Notes under the pieces: model-generated
What the model saw: only the letters and a program-made list of their open reading frames with translations
Database searches by the model: none
What the model was told of the DNA's origin: nothing
Assembly: GCF_003058085.1 (NCBI RefSeq)
Contig: NZ_QBUD01000011.1
Span: forward strand, 62,001 to 126,000
Length of the DNA stretch: 64,000 nt
DNA from: Yoonia sediminilitoris
Lineage (GTDB): Bacteria > Pseudomonadota > Alphaproteobacteria > Rhodobacterales > Rhodobacteraceae
Direction: 5' to 3'
In this document: positions 44,534-52,664 of the stretch, piece after piece
Layout of the letters: every line of letters begins with the position of its first letter
How positions within the stretch are numbered: position 1 is the stretch's first letter
Made by a program: the position numbers and the translations under genes

Positions 44534-45210
44534 TAAATCAGCTCCGGTATGGTGGTCAGGTCAGGCAGTATGTGATGCGGTGTGGCATATAACCGGTCCA
44601 TCGGTTCCCCCGCGCGGTTGACCCACGCGGTCTGGAACCCATAGCCTGCGGCACCTGCTGCGTCCCAGCCGTTGGAGGATACAAACAACACCTCGGTTTT
44701 GGCACATTGGAAATGATCCCCGACCAGATCGTAGACAGAGTGGTGTGGCTTGAAAACCTGCACATCTTCGACAGACAGGACCGCATCCAAAAGCGGGCCG
44801 AGCGCGGCGGAATTAACGGCGCCTTCCAGCATTGCGGGTGATCCATTAGACAGAATGGCGGTCTTCATGCCGCGGTCGCGCAGGCTGCGCAACATGGCGG
44901 GGACTTCGGGGTAGGCGCGCAATTCCCAATAAAGCTCCAGCAGACGAGCGCGGGTCGCTGCATTGTCAAGCCCGCTGGCCTCCAATGCCCAATCAAGACC
45001 ATCCTGCGTGACCTGCCAGAAATCGCAATGCTGGCCTGCGACAGCACGCAGCCACGTATATTGCAATTGCTTCAGTCGCCAGTCACGGGCAATGGCCGGC
45101 CAGACGTCGGCCAATGCGGCATGGTCCGGTTCGCGCGCCGCCTGGGCCGCGGCGGCGCCAACATCAAACAAGGTGCCATAGGCATCAAAAACACAGGTTG
45201 TCATCGGCAT
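44533..45210 (-). CDS. Haloacid dehalogenase, type II
   Basis: This 225-residue HAD protein has the type II L-2-haloacid dehalogenase motifs: FDAYGTLFD with nucleophile Asp at about residue 9, LSNGSPAML, KPHHSVYDLV with the catalytic Lys and VSSNGWDAAGAAGYG. The enzyme would hydrolyse L-2-haloacids to D-2-hydroxyacids. The start at 45210 (MPMTTCVFDAYG) is chosen from family alignment; the frame is open to 45333. It heads an overlapping four-gene operon. Confidence 0.9.
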   Translation of the reverse strand: MPMTTCVFDAYGTLFDVGAAAAQAAREPDHAALADVWPAIARDWRLKQLQYTWLRAVAGQHCDFWQVTQDGLDWALEASGLDNAATRARLLELYWELRAYPEVPAMLRSLRDRGMKTAILSNGSPAMLEGAVNSAALGPLLDAVLSVEDVQVFKPHHSVYDLVGDHFQCAKTEVLFVSSNGWDAAGAAGYGFQTAWVNRAGEPMDRLYATPHHILPDLTTIPELI

Positions 45211-45339
45211 CGCTGTCCCCTCTCGCGATTCAGATGGTGTCATGGCGACGTTGGGGGGGAAAGGGGGAAAGAGATTTGCAATGTCGGGTTTGGGCACGTA
45301 TGCCCGTTGACGAATCCGAAAAAGGAAAGGCAATCAGCG

Positions 45340-45774
45340 ATGACACAGGCAAAAGAAGGCGACACAGTTCGTATCAACTATACCGGCACATTGCAGGGCG
45401 GAGATGTGTTTGACAGCTCGCAAGGGCGTGAACCACTGGAGTTTGTTGTAGGTGGCGGGCAGATCATTCCGGGTCTGGATGCGGCTATTCCCGGCATGGC
45501 GGTTGGGGACACCAAGACAGTTGAAGTGCACTGCGACAAGGCCTACGGCCCCGTCAATGAAGATGCGCGTCAGGCAATTCCGCGCAGTGAAATCCCCGAG
45601 GATATTCCGGTCACACCGGGAACGCAGTTGCAAATGCAGACGCCACAAGGGCAGGTCGTGCCGGTCGTCGTGGCCGAAGTGACCGAAGCAGAGGTGACGC
45701 TGGACGCCAATCACCCGCTGGCTGGCCAGGATCTGACCTTTGCCATCGAAATCGTCGGAATTGATGCGGGGTGA
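45340..45774 (+). CDS. FKBP-type peptidyl-prolyl isomerase (SlyD-like)
   Basis: This 144-residue protein has the FKBP start DTVRINYTGTLQGGDVFDSS and the IPGLDAAIPGMAVGD loop, then an inserted IF-type domain of about 50 residues as in SlyD. It lacks the His-rich metal tail of enterobacterial SlyD. It would help folding in the cytosol. AAGGAAAGG precedes the ATG. It is alone on the plus strand, with a REP copy 5 bases after its stop. Confidence 0.9.
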   Translation: MTQAKEGDTVRINYTGTLQGGDVFDSSQGREPLEFVVGGGQIIPGLDAAIPGMAVGDTKTVEVHCDKAYGPVNEDARQAIPRSEIPEDIPVTPGTQLQMQTPQGQVVPVVVAEVTEAEVTLDANHPLAGQDLTFAIEIVGIDAG

Positions 45775-45778
45775 GTTT

Positions 45779-45811
45779 GCCAGACCGTAAGATGGGTCTT
45801 AACCCATCCCG
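45779..45811 (-). repeat. REP element copy 3
   Basis: GCCAGACCGTAA precedes the palindrome GATGGGTCTTAACCCATC at 45791-45808. It lies between the convergent FKBP and fabI genes and begins 5 bases after the FKBP stop, so it may stabilise or terminate both transcripts. Confidence 0.9.
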
Positions 45812-45814
45812 TGC

Positions 45815-46606
45815 TTAGGACATATTTTCGATCTGGGGCATGCCCAGAACGTGAAAGCCGCCATCAACGCGGATGATCTCGCCAGTGGTGCAGGCACCGG
45901 CGTCGGATGCCAGATAGACAGCCGTGCCACCGACCGCTTCCAGTGTCGCATTGGCCCGCATCGGGGCATTCTCCTGCGTATGGCGAAAGGTGCGGCGGGC
46001 GCCAGTGATGGCGGCCCCGGCCAGTGTTTTCATCGGGCCGGGGCTGATCGCATTCACCCGAATGCCGCGGGGCCCCAGATCATTTGCCAGATAGCGGGTG
46101 GCGCTTTCCAACGCGGCCTTTGCCACGCCCATGACGTTATAAAAGGGCGTCACCCGGTTTGACCCCTCATAGGTCAGGGTCAGCAGGGTGCCTCCGTCGG
46201 GCATCATTTCGGACGCGCGCCGCGCCACATCAATGAAGGAATAGCAGGAAATCGTCAGTGAATTCTGGAAATTCGCGCGCGAGGTCTGTGAAATACCGCC
46301 CTTCAATTCCTCCTTGTCGGAATAGGCAATGGCATGCACCAGAAAATCCAGCTTGCCCCATTGGTCCTTGAGCATCCCAAACGCCGCGTCCATGCTGGCA
46401 TCGTCTGTGACGTCCAGATCGACCATCATGTCGGATCCGACCGACTGGGCCAGCGGCTCAAGCCGTTTGCCAAAGGCCTCGCCTTGATAGGAAAAGGCAA
46501 GTTCGGCGCCAGCTTCCGACATGGATTTTGCAATGCCCCATGCGATGGATCGCTCGTTGGCCACGCCCATGACCAGACCGCGTTTGCCTTGCATTGAAAT
46601 GGTCAT
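45815..46606 (-). CDS. fabI: Enoyl-ACP reductase (NADH)
   Basis: This 263-residue short-chain-fold enzyme catalyses the last step of each fatty-acid elongation cycle. It has the N-terminal GVANERSIAWGIA cofactor loop and the active site Y-N-V-M-G-V-A-K, within the FabI-type Y-x6-K spacing. The final GEIIRVDGGFHVLG is typical. It is the last gene of the fabA-fabB-fabI operon, 6 bases after fabB. FabI is the usual target of triclosan-type inhibitors, but no resistance change can be read from this. Confidence 0.95.
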   Translation of the reverse strand: MTISMQGKRGLVMGVANERSIAWGIAKSMSEAGAELAFSYQGEAFGKRLEPLAQSVGSDMMVDLDVTDDASMDAAFGMLKDQWGKLDFLVHAIAYSDKEELKGGISQTSRANFQNSLTISCYSFIDVARRASEMMPDGGTLLTLTYEGSNRVTPFYNVMGVAKAALESATRYLANDLGPRGIRVNAISPGPMKTLAGAAITGARRTFRHTQENAPMRANATLEAVGGTAVYLASDAGACTTGEIIRVDGGFHVLGMPQIENMS

Positions 46607-46612
46607 GACGAC

Positions 46613-47842
46613 TTACTCCTGAAACTTGGACAACAACATCGACCCGTTTGTGCCTCCAAACCCGAAAGAGTTTGTCATCACCGTATCAAGGCCCGCATCT
46701 TCGACCAGAACCGTCGCGATTTCGGACGGATCAAGGGCGGGATCAAGCGTTTCCACATTGATAGATGGGGCGATGAAATCATCCTGCAGCATCAACAGGC
46801 AATAGATCGCTTCTTGCGCGCCGGTTGCCCCCTGGGAGTGTCCGGTCATGGATTTGGTTGAACTGATCGGCGGTGTCGCCCCCTGCCCAAAGACCCGGCG
46901 CACCGCTTCGACTTCGCCCACATCGCCCACCGGGGTCGATGTGCCATGTGCGTTGATATAGCTGACCTTGCGGCCCTCGGGGATCGTTTGCAGAGCAAGC
47001 CGCATCGCCCGTTCGCCGCCTTCGCCGGAAGGGGCCACCATGTCGTGCCCGTCCGATGTGGCTGCATAGCCGGTCACTTCGGCATATATCTTGGCCCCGC
47101 GTGCTTGTGCATGTTCAAGCGACTCCAGAACCACGATGCCGCCGCCGCCCGCGATCACAAAACCGTCGCGGTTGGCGTCGAAGGCGCGGGAAGCTTTCTC
47201 AGGTGTATCGTTATACTTCGATGACATGGCCCCCATGGCGTCAAACAGGCACGACAGGGTCCAGTCCAACTCTTCGCCGCCACCTGCAAACATCACATCC
47301 TGCTTGCCCATCATGATCTGTTCGGCCGCGTTACCGATGCAGTGCAGGCTTGTCGAACAGGCCGAGGTGATCGAATAGTTGATCCCCTTGATCTTGAAGG
47401 CCGTCGACAGGTTGGCCGACACGGTCGACGACATGCATTTGGGCACTGCAAACGGGCCGATTCGCTTGGTCGCGCCGGTTTTCTTGACGACCTCATGTGC
47501 CGCCAGCATCGCCGACGTGGACGGCCCGCCGGAACCCGCGACCAAACCGGTGCGCGGATGCGAGATCACGGCCTCTTCCAGTCCGGAATCAGCGATCGCC
47601 TGCTGCATGGCGATATGGGCATAGGCTGCACCGGGCCCCATGAAGCGCAGCGTGCGTTTGTCGATATGGTCGGCCACGTCGATCTTGAGCGTGCCTGCGA
47701 TCTGGCTGCGAAAGCCGTGCTCGGCCATCTCGGGCGAGGCTTCGATCCCCGATTGGCCCGCCTTGAGGGCGGCCGTGACCTCTGCCGCATTGTTGCCAAT
47801 GGGCGATACGATGCCAAGACCGGTGATGACGACGCGGCGCAT
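46613..47842 (-). CDS. fabB: 3-oxoacyl-ACP synthase I
   Basis: This 409-residue condensing enzyme extends acyl-ACP with malonyl-ACP and is needed for unsaturated fatty acids. The active-site Cys162 lies in SACSTSLHC, with the two His in [12 protein letters not shown] and a later MTGHSQGA, and the C-terminal [11 protein letters not shown] loop. It lies 36 bases after fabA and 6 bases before fabI, the standard alphaproteobacterial anaerobic unsaturated fatty-acid operon. Confidence 0.96.
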   Translation of the reverse strand: MRRVVITGLGIVSPIGNNAAEVTAALKAGQSGIEASPEMAEHGFRSQIAGTLKIDVADHIDKRTLRFMGPGAAYAHIAMQQAIADSGLEEAVISHPRTGLVAGSGGPSTSAMLAAHEVVKKTGATKRIGPFAVPKCMSSTVSANLSTAFKIKGINYSITSACSTSLHCIGNAAEQIMMGKQDVMFAGGGEELDWTLSCLFDAMGAMSSKYNDTPEKASRAFDANRDGFVIAGGGGIVVLESLEHAQARGAKIYAEVTGYAATSDGHDMVAPSGEGGERAMRLALQTIPEGRKVSYINAHGTSTPVGDVGEVEAVRRVFGQGATPPISSTKSMTGHSQGATGAQEAIYCLLMLQDDFIAPSINVETLDPALDPSEIATVLVEDAGLDTVMTNSFGFGGTNGSMLLSKFQE

Positions 47843-47878
47843 GGGCGCACTCCTTTTCGTTTAAGCTCGTTCAGGTGC

Positions 47879-48388
47879 CTAGTTTTCAGACAAAGCGACC
47901 TTCATGTCCTTGACTTGATAAATGACTTCGCCATCGGCCTCAACGATGCCATCGGCCACGCCCATGGTGAGACGGCGGGTTTGCAGCGCCTTGGTGAAAT
48001 CAATCTTGTAGGTCAACATTTTGCGATCAGGGCGGACCATGCCGGTCAGCTTGACCTCGCCGACACCCAGCGCATAGCCGCGCCCCTGCCAGCCGCGCCA
48101 GCCAAGGTTGAAACCGGTCAGCTGCCACAGGCCATCAAGCCCCAGACAGCCGGGCATGATCGGGTTGCCGGGGAAGTGGCATTCAAAAAACCAAAGGTCG
48201 GGGGTGATGTCGAACTCTGCGACAACATGTCCTTTTCCATGCGCACCACCATCACCAGAGATATCGGTGATCCGATCCATCATGAGCATCGGGGGGGCTG
48301 GCAATTGCGCGTTTCCGGGGCCAAACAGGTCGCCTGCGGCGCATTTGAGCAAGTCTTCCTTAGTGAAACTGGATGGAAAGTCCGCCAT
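47879..48388 (-). CDS. fabA: 3-hydroxydecanoyl-ACP dehydratase/isomerase
   Basis: This 169-residue hot-dog-fold enzyme dehydrates 3-hydroxydecanoyl-ACP and isomerises trans-2- to cis-3-decenoyl-ACP, the branch point for unsaturated fatty acids. The active-site His71 and Asp85 lie in [14 protein letters not shown] and [10 protein letters not shown]. It is the first gene of the fab operon and divergent from irr with 160 bases between the starts, where AACTAAATTTT lies 22 bases upstream. Confidence 0.97.
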   Translation of the reverse strand: MADFPSSFTKEDLLKCAAGDLFGPGNAQLPAPPMLMMDRITDISGDGGAHGKGHVVAEFDITPDLWFFECHFPGNPIMPGCLGLDGLWQLTGFNLGWRGWQGRGYALGVGEVKLTGMVRPDRKMLTYKIDFTKALQTRRLTMGVADGIVEADGEVIYQVKDMKVALSEN

Positions 48389-48548
48389 GGTGCTGGTCTC
48401 ATTCTCTTGAACTAAATTTTACGACGTCTATCATCGAGGGGTTTGAAAGAGCAAGCGCGGGCTCTACGTACCTTGCCATGCGCGAATTGCAATTGAATTT
48501 CGGGTGTCTTTTCCGCTATATGTGCCAAATCAAAGAGAGTGGCGACCC

Positions 48549-48965
48549 ATGATGGATGTTGAAACAGAGCGAAGTGCGCATTGGCTTGCAGGGGCGGGGC
48601 TGCGTCCGACCCGCCAGCGACTGACGCTTGCAGCACTGCTGGTCGGCGACGGTCAAGACCGTCATGTCACAGCGGAAGGGCTGTTTGATGCGGCCTCTGC
48701 CGCAGGCGAGAAAGTGTCGCTTGCAACGGTTTACAACACGTTGCGGGCGTTTTGCGACGCCGGACTGGTGCGTGAAATCACAGTTGATGGGTCAAAAAGC
48801 TATTTCGATACCAACATGACAGATCATCCCCATTTTTATTGGGAAGATAACGCCAGCCTGACAGATGCGCCCGCGGAACAGCTTGAAATTTGCAGATTGC
48901 CCAATGCGCCTGAGGGCGCTGAGATTGCGTCAGTTGATGTGGTGATCCGGCTGCGGCGAAAATAA
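48549..48965 (+). CDS. irr: Iron response regulator Irr (Fur family)
   Basis: This 138-residue Fur-family protein has the winged helix at the N-terminus (GLRPTRQRLTLAALL then LATVYNTLRAFCDAGLVREI) and a short C-terminal dimerisation part. The HPHFYWEDN segment holds the His residues typical of Irr. Irr senses haem status and represses iron-using genes in alphaproteobacteria. The ATG-ATG at 48549 is chosen from homology; the frame is open further back. Divergence from fabA is a common arrangement in Rhodobacteraceae. Confidence 0.88.
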   Translation: MMDVETERSAHWLAGAGLRPTRQRLTLAALLVGDGQDRHVTAEGLFDAASAAGEKVSLATVYNTLRAFCDAGLVREITVDGSKSYFDTNMTDHPHFYWEDNASLTDAPAEQLEICRLPNAPEGAEIASVDVVIRLRRK

Positions 48966-48979
48966 GTTCGCCTTATTAA

Positions 48980-49013
48980 GGGGCGATGGGTCAAGACCCA
49001 TCTTACGGTCTGG
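48980..49013 (+). repeat. REP element copy 4, left flank of the RAYT gene
   Basis: GGGGCGATGGGTCAAGACCC followed by CATCTTACGGTCTGGC, with the perfect palindrome at 48985-49002. It begins 14 bases after the irr stop and points with its TTACGGTCTGGC tail towards the RAYT gene. Confidence 0.92.
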
Positions 49014-49057
49014 CATCTGTTTACCTTGCATTAACGATGGTCGCGCAGATTGCGATA

Positions 49058-49603
49058 ATGACAAATTATCGACGCCGCTACGTGCCAGGGGGCACCTATT
49101 TCTTTACCGTGCGCTTGCAGGACCCGCGATCTGACCTGTTGATCAGGCGGATCGATGTGCTGCGCGACGCAACGAAGCTGTGCAAGAAACGCTGGCCGTT
49201 TGATATCGTCGGGGCTGTCATCCTGCCCGGCAAGCTGCACATGATCTGGACATTGCCAAATGGGGATGCGGGGTTTTCCAAACGCTGGCGCTTGATAAAA
49301 TCCACCTTTTCGCGCCATGTGCCTGCACCTGACTACATTGCCCCAAATCACCAGCGCCGCGGCGAAAAGGGGATTTGGCAGCGCAGGTTCTGGGAACATG
49401 TCATCCGCGATGACGAGGATTTTGCGCTGCACATGCATCTCATCTTGGCGGCGCCTGTGCACGCGGGTCTTGTCAAGCGCCCAACCGAGTGGCCTCATTC
49501 GTCATTGCAGCATCGTAAGATGGATCTTGATCCATCCCCGCCTAAAACCACTGCCCTGGCTCCATCAGGCCAAGATCGAAAAGCTGCTGTGAGTGCCAAT
49601 TGA
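49058..49603 (+). CDS. REP-associated tyrosine transposase (RAYT), catalytic residues degenerate
   Basis: This 181-residue Y1-transposase-family protein starts MTNYRRRYVPGGTYFFTVRL, a standard RAYT N-terminus. The expected H-x-H metal motif in the LPDHxH position reads LPGKLHMIWTLP, so the first His is Lys59 and only His61 remains. In the Y-I-H-[YF]-N-P position the protein has LHMHLILAAPVHAGLV, with Leu128 where the catalytic Tyr should be. The tail after WPHSSLQHR (residue 143) is read from the flanking REP and antisense to the neighbouring gene. Strong family similarity remains, so it is a recently decayed or repurposed RAYT. Upstream starts at 48986 and 49037 are less likely. Confidence 0.85.
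   Translation: MTNYRRRYVPGGTYFFTVRLQDPRSDLLIRRIDVLRDATKLCKKRWPFDIVGAVILPGKLHMIWTLPNGDAGFSKRWRLIKSTFSRHVPAPDYIAPNHQRRGEKGIWQRRFWEHVIRDDEDFALHMHLILAAPVHAGLVKRPTEWPHSSLQHRKMDLDPSPPKTTALAPSGQDRKAAVSAN
49514..49540 (-). repeat. REP element copy 5, right flank, inside the RAYT reading frame
   Basis: CGTAAGATGGATCTTGATCC followed by ATCCCCG, with the palindrome at 49519-49536. It is inverted relative to copy 4, so the pair brackets the RAYT gene with tails inward. Translated in the RAYT frame it encodes KMDLDPSP. Confidence 0.88.
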
Positions 49604-50393
49604 AGCGAGCCGTGTATTGCCAGCACAGGTTGCCAATCTGATCGCGGCTTCCGGGATTGCGGCGCAGGGCCTTGGCAGTGCGAAATGAGCACACGGCCGC
49701 CGTCGGGCTGTTGTGCCAGGGGCAGGCGTATGTGTTATGTTCGGACAGATTAAACCGCCGATCCGGGCCCATCCGCAAATCAGGCGCGGCCTTGAACAGG
49801 GACATCCGGTCAATCCGGCGCCGGTGTGTGGCCACGTGTTCTTCGAACCGCCAGCGCAACCCGCCAAAAAAATCCAGTTGCCGGTCCAGAAAACCGCCTG
49901 TCTCGTCCTTGCGGGCCAGCGCGTAGTAGCCGGATTTATCCAGATAGGCTGCGGCCTTGTTCACGCCGTCGGGAAAGGCCGTCAGATCATTGGCATAAAG
50001 GTCCACGACATACGTCAGCACCGTATCGCGCCGTTCCTCGGTACAAAAAGCTGCCAGTTCACCCACGCTGCGGTCTTCGCAAAAGGGATAGAACAGATAT
50101 TCGCCGTTGAAACAGTAGTGAATCCATTGCCCCGGTGCGGCACCGATCACAGCGTTCACAATCTCCACCAAGGCAAGATCGGTCAGCACTTCATGATCGA
50201 CGCGGTCGATTTCTGCAGGGATATCCATATCGGCTGCCGCAAAGGCAATGATCTTGGCGAATCCGCAGTTTTGCAGGTGGTCAAACGTGCTGGCGACTTC
50301 GACCTCGTCTTCGACAAGGACAAGGGCGATCGGGCCTTTTGCCAAGGCGCGCCTGCGATCTGCGATCAAGGCTGACAAGTCTGGATAGTGCAT
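49542..50393 (-). CDS. Conserved hypothetical protein, possibly glycosyltransferase-like
   Basis: This 283-residue soluble protein contains the segments GPIALVLVEDEVEVASTFDH, QWIHYCFNGEYLFYPFCEDR and VVDLYANDLTAFPDG. The pattern suggests a glycosyltransferase-like alpha/beta protein of the kind encoded before miaB in Rhodobacteraceae, but I cannot confirm a family. The ATG at 50393 is chosen; the frame opens to 50534. Its stop is 2 bases from REP copy 5, and its 3' end overlaps the RAYT frame by 62 bases. Confidence 0.65.
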   Translation of the reverse strand: MHYPDLSALIADRRRALAKGPIALVLVEDEVEVASTFDHLQNCGFAKIIAFAAADMDIPAEIDRVDHEVLTDLALVEIVNAVIGAAPGQWIHYCFNGEYLFYPFCEDRSVGELAAFCTEERRDTVLTYVVDLYANDLTAFPDGVNKAAAYLDKSGYYALARKDETGGFLDRQLDFFGGLRWRFEEHVATHRRRIDRMSLFKAAPDLRMGPDRRFNLSEHNTYACPWHNSPTAAVCSFRTAKALRRNPGSRDQIGNLCWQYTARFNWHSQQLFDLGLMEPGQWF

Positions 50394-50505
50394 GGCCACC
50401 GATCTTTTCCGGAATTGGCGCAAACTCGCCCAATGTGCCTTGCATTGCAAGCATCTGTCCAAGGCGCTAGAAGGCCGCAATTCTCCTTTATAAAAGAGCT
50501 GATCC

Positions 50506-51816
50506 ATGTCCGCGCCCAAAAAGCTTTTTATCAAAACATATGGCTGTCAGATGAATGTCTACGACAGCGAACGCATGGCCGAGGCGCTGGGTGCCAAAGG
50601 TTATGTGCCGACGGATACCGCGGACGATGCCGATATGATCCTGCTCAATACCTGCCACATCCGCGAAAAGGCCGCCGAAAAGGTCTATTCCGAACTGGGG
50701 CGTTTCAAGGGCCTGAAGGCCGAAAAGCCTGACCTGAAAATCGGTGTCGCGGGCTGTGTCGCGCAGGCAGAAGGCCAGGAGATCATGCGCCGTCAGCCCT
50801 TGGTTGATCTGGTCGTCGGTCCGCAAAGCTATCACCGCCTGCCTGCCATGGATGATGCTGTGCGCAGCGGAGAGAAGGCGCTAGACACGGATTTTCCAGA
50901 GGATGACAAATTCGACACGCTCAGATCCCGCGCCAAGGCCAAGCGGGGTCCGACCGCATTCCTGACTGTGCAGGAAGGTTGCGACAAATTCTGCGCCTTT
51001 TGCGTTGTTCCCTACACCCGTGGTGCCGAAGTATCGCGCCCCGCTGACCGAATCTTCCGTGAAGCACAGGAACTGGTGGATCAGGGCGTGCGCGAGATCA
51101 CCCTGCTGGGCCAGAATGTGAATGCCTATCACGGCCATCCGCAGGGGCTTGCGGGCCTGATCTGGGCGCTCGACAAGATTGACGGGCTTGCCCGCATCCG
51201 TTTCACCACCAGTCACCCCAATGATATGGATGAGGCGCTGATCGCGGCGCACGGCACCTGCGACAAGCTGATGCCCTATCTTCATTTACCTGTGCAATCC
51301 GGCTCTGACCGGATCCTGAAGGCAATGAATCGCAAGCATACCGCCGAAAACTACTTGCGTTTGATCGAACGGATTCGCGCTGCCCGGCCAGACATTCTGC
51401 TGTCGGGCGACTTCATTGTCGGCTTTCCGGGCGAAACCGATCAGGATTTCGAAGATACCATGCAACTGGTCCGCGATGTGCATTACGGACAGGCATATTC
51501 GTTCAAATATTCGACCCGTCCGGGCACCCCCGCCGCTGAAAAACCGCAACTGCCAGAGGACGTGATGAACGAACGGCTGCAACGGCTGCAAGCCTTGTTA
51601 CGCGAACAGCAGCAGGCGACACAGGCGTCGATGGTTGGTCGCGAGGTCAAGGTCCTGTTTGAAAAGGCAGGCCGCGAAGTTGGCCAGATGATCGGCAAGT
51701 CCGAATATCTGCATGCCGTCTATGCAAAGGCCCCCGCCGAAGTGTTGGGGCAGGTGCGCCGGGTCAAGATAATTGAGGACAGCCCCAATTCGCTGGCTGG
51801 TGCCTTGGTCGACTAG
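50506..51816 (+). CDS. miaB: tRNA-2-methylthio-N6-isopentenyladenosine synthase
   Basis: MiaB adds the methylthio group to i6A37 in tRNA. The 436-residue protein has the N-terminal auxiliary Fe-S cysteines ([30 protein letters not shown]), the radical-SAM motif [11 protein letters not shown] and a C-terminal TRAM domain. It is alone on the plus strand and ends with a TAG that is the first three bases of a 16-base palindrome. Confidence 0.96.
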   Translation: MSAPKKLFIKTYGCQMNVYDSERMAEALGAKGYVPTDTADDADMILLNTCHIREKAAEKVYSELGRFKGLKAEKPDLKIGVAGCVAQAEGQEIMRRQPLVDLVVGPQSYHRLPAMDDAVRSGEKALDTDFPEDDKFDTLRSRAKAKRGPTAFLTVQEGCDKFCAFCVVPYTRGAEVSRPADRIFREAQELVDQGVREITLLGQNVNAYHGHPQGLAGLIWALDKIDGLARIRFTTSHPNDMDEALIAAHGTCDKLMPYLHLPVQSGSDRILKAMNRKHTAENYLRLIERIRAARPDILLSGDFIVGFPGETDQDFEDTMQLVRDVHYGQAYSFKYSTRPGTPAAEKPQLPEDVMNERLQRLQALLREQQQATQASMVGREVKVLFEKAGREVGQMIGKSEYLHAVYAKAPAEVLGQVRRVKIIEDSPNSLAGALVD

Positions 51817-51829
51817 GGTCCTGACCCTA
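51814..51829. repeat. 16-base palindrome at the miaB stop codon
   Basis: TAGGGTCCTGACCCTA is identical to the copy at 21055-21070. The miaB stop codon TAG is its first three bases. Confidence 0.82.
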
Positions 51830-51948
51830 ATCACGCCCTTGTTTTGCGGGCAAAAAATTGTTCGTTCAATTTGCACGGTTCGCCCGTTGCCGCAACTGCC
51901 CATCTGTGGCATGACAGGACTATTGTTCAGAACAAAAGAGTCCTGCCC

Positions 51949-52602
51949 GTGACTGACTATGCCGCCCGCCGTACAATGATGGTCGACACGCAAGTGCGCC
52001 CGTCCGATGTGACGAAATTCCCCATTATTGACGCCATGTTGTCGGTGCCCCGCGAAAGCTTTGTGCCCGGCGCGCTGCGCGAGGCGGCCTATATTGGCGA
52101 AAATCTTGATCTGGGAGACGGGCGCACCCTGCTGGACCCGCGCACCTTTGCCAAGATGCTTGAAGCGCTGGACATCCAGCCCGGCCATGTCGCGCTCGAT
52201 TTGGGGTGCGGGCTGGGATATTCGACGGCGGTTCTGGCGCGCCTGTGCGCATTCGTGGTCGGCGTCGAGGATGACGCGACCCGCGCGGACGAAGCACAAA
52301 GCCTTTTGTCAGAGCTTGGGATCGACAACGCCGCAGTCATCGCGGGGACCTTGAATGAAGGGTCAGCAAAATCAGGGCCTTACGACATCATCCTGATAAA
52401 CGGCGCGGTCGAAGACGTACCGCAGGGACTGCTGGACCAATTGCGCGATGGCGGGCGGATTGCCTGCATCTTTGCCGAAGGAACATTAGGGGTGGTTCGG
52501 GTTGGTCACAAGATCGATGATATGGTGAACTGGCGGTATGCGTTCAACGCTAGTGCACCAATGCTACAGGAATTTGCAAAAAAGCCAGTCTTTACGCTTT
52601 AG
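51949..52602 (+). CDS. Protein-L-isoaspartate O-methyltransferase family protein
   Basis: This 217-residue SAM-dependent methyltransferase has the SAM motif ALDLGCGLGYSTAVLA (about 83-98) preceded by the N-terminal MMVDTQVRPSDVTKFPIIDA segment of the PIMT family. The start is a GTG at 51949 (VTDYAARRTMM) from homology; the frame opens at 51844 without similarity. The gene is directly upstream of tolC, a linkage seen in Rhodobacterales, so a link to envelope repair is possible but unproven. Confidence 0.85.
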   Translation: MTDYAARRTMMVDTQVRPSDVTKFPIIDAMLSVPRESFVPGALREAAYIGENLDLGDGRTLLDPRTFAKMLEALDIQPGHVALDLGCGLGYSTAVLARLCAFVVGVEDDATRADEAQSLLSELGIDNAAVIAGTLNEGSAKSGPYDIILINGAVEDVPQGLLDQLRDGGRIACIFAEGTLGVVRVGHKIDDMVNWRYAFNASAPMLQEFAKKPVFTL

Positions 52603-52664
52603 CCCTATTTTCGATGAAGTTGGTGGCCTAAAGTATTGAAAAATATAACGGTGAGGACATCACG

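Noticed and set aside
47342-48415. 357-codon plus-strand frame
   Set aside because: It is antisense to fabB and fabA, which are certain genes.
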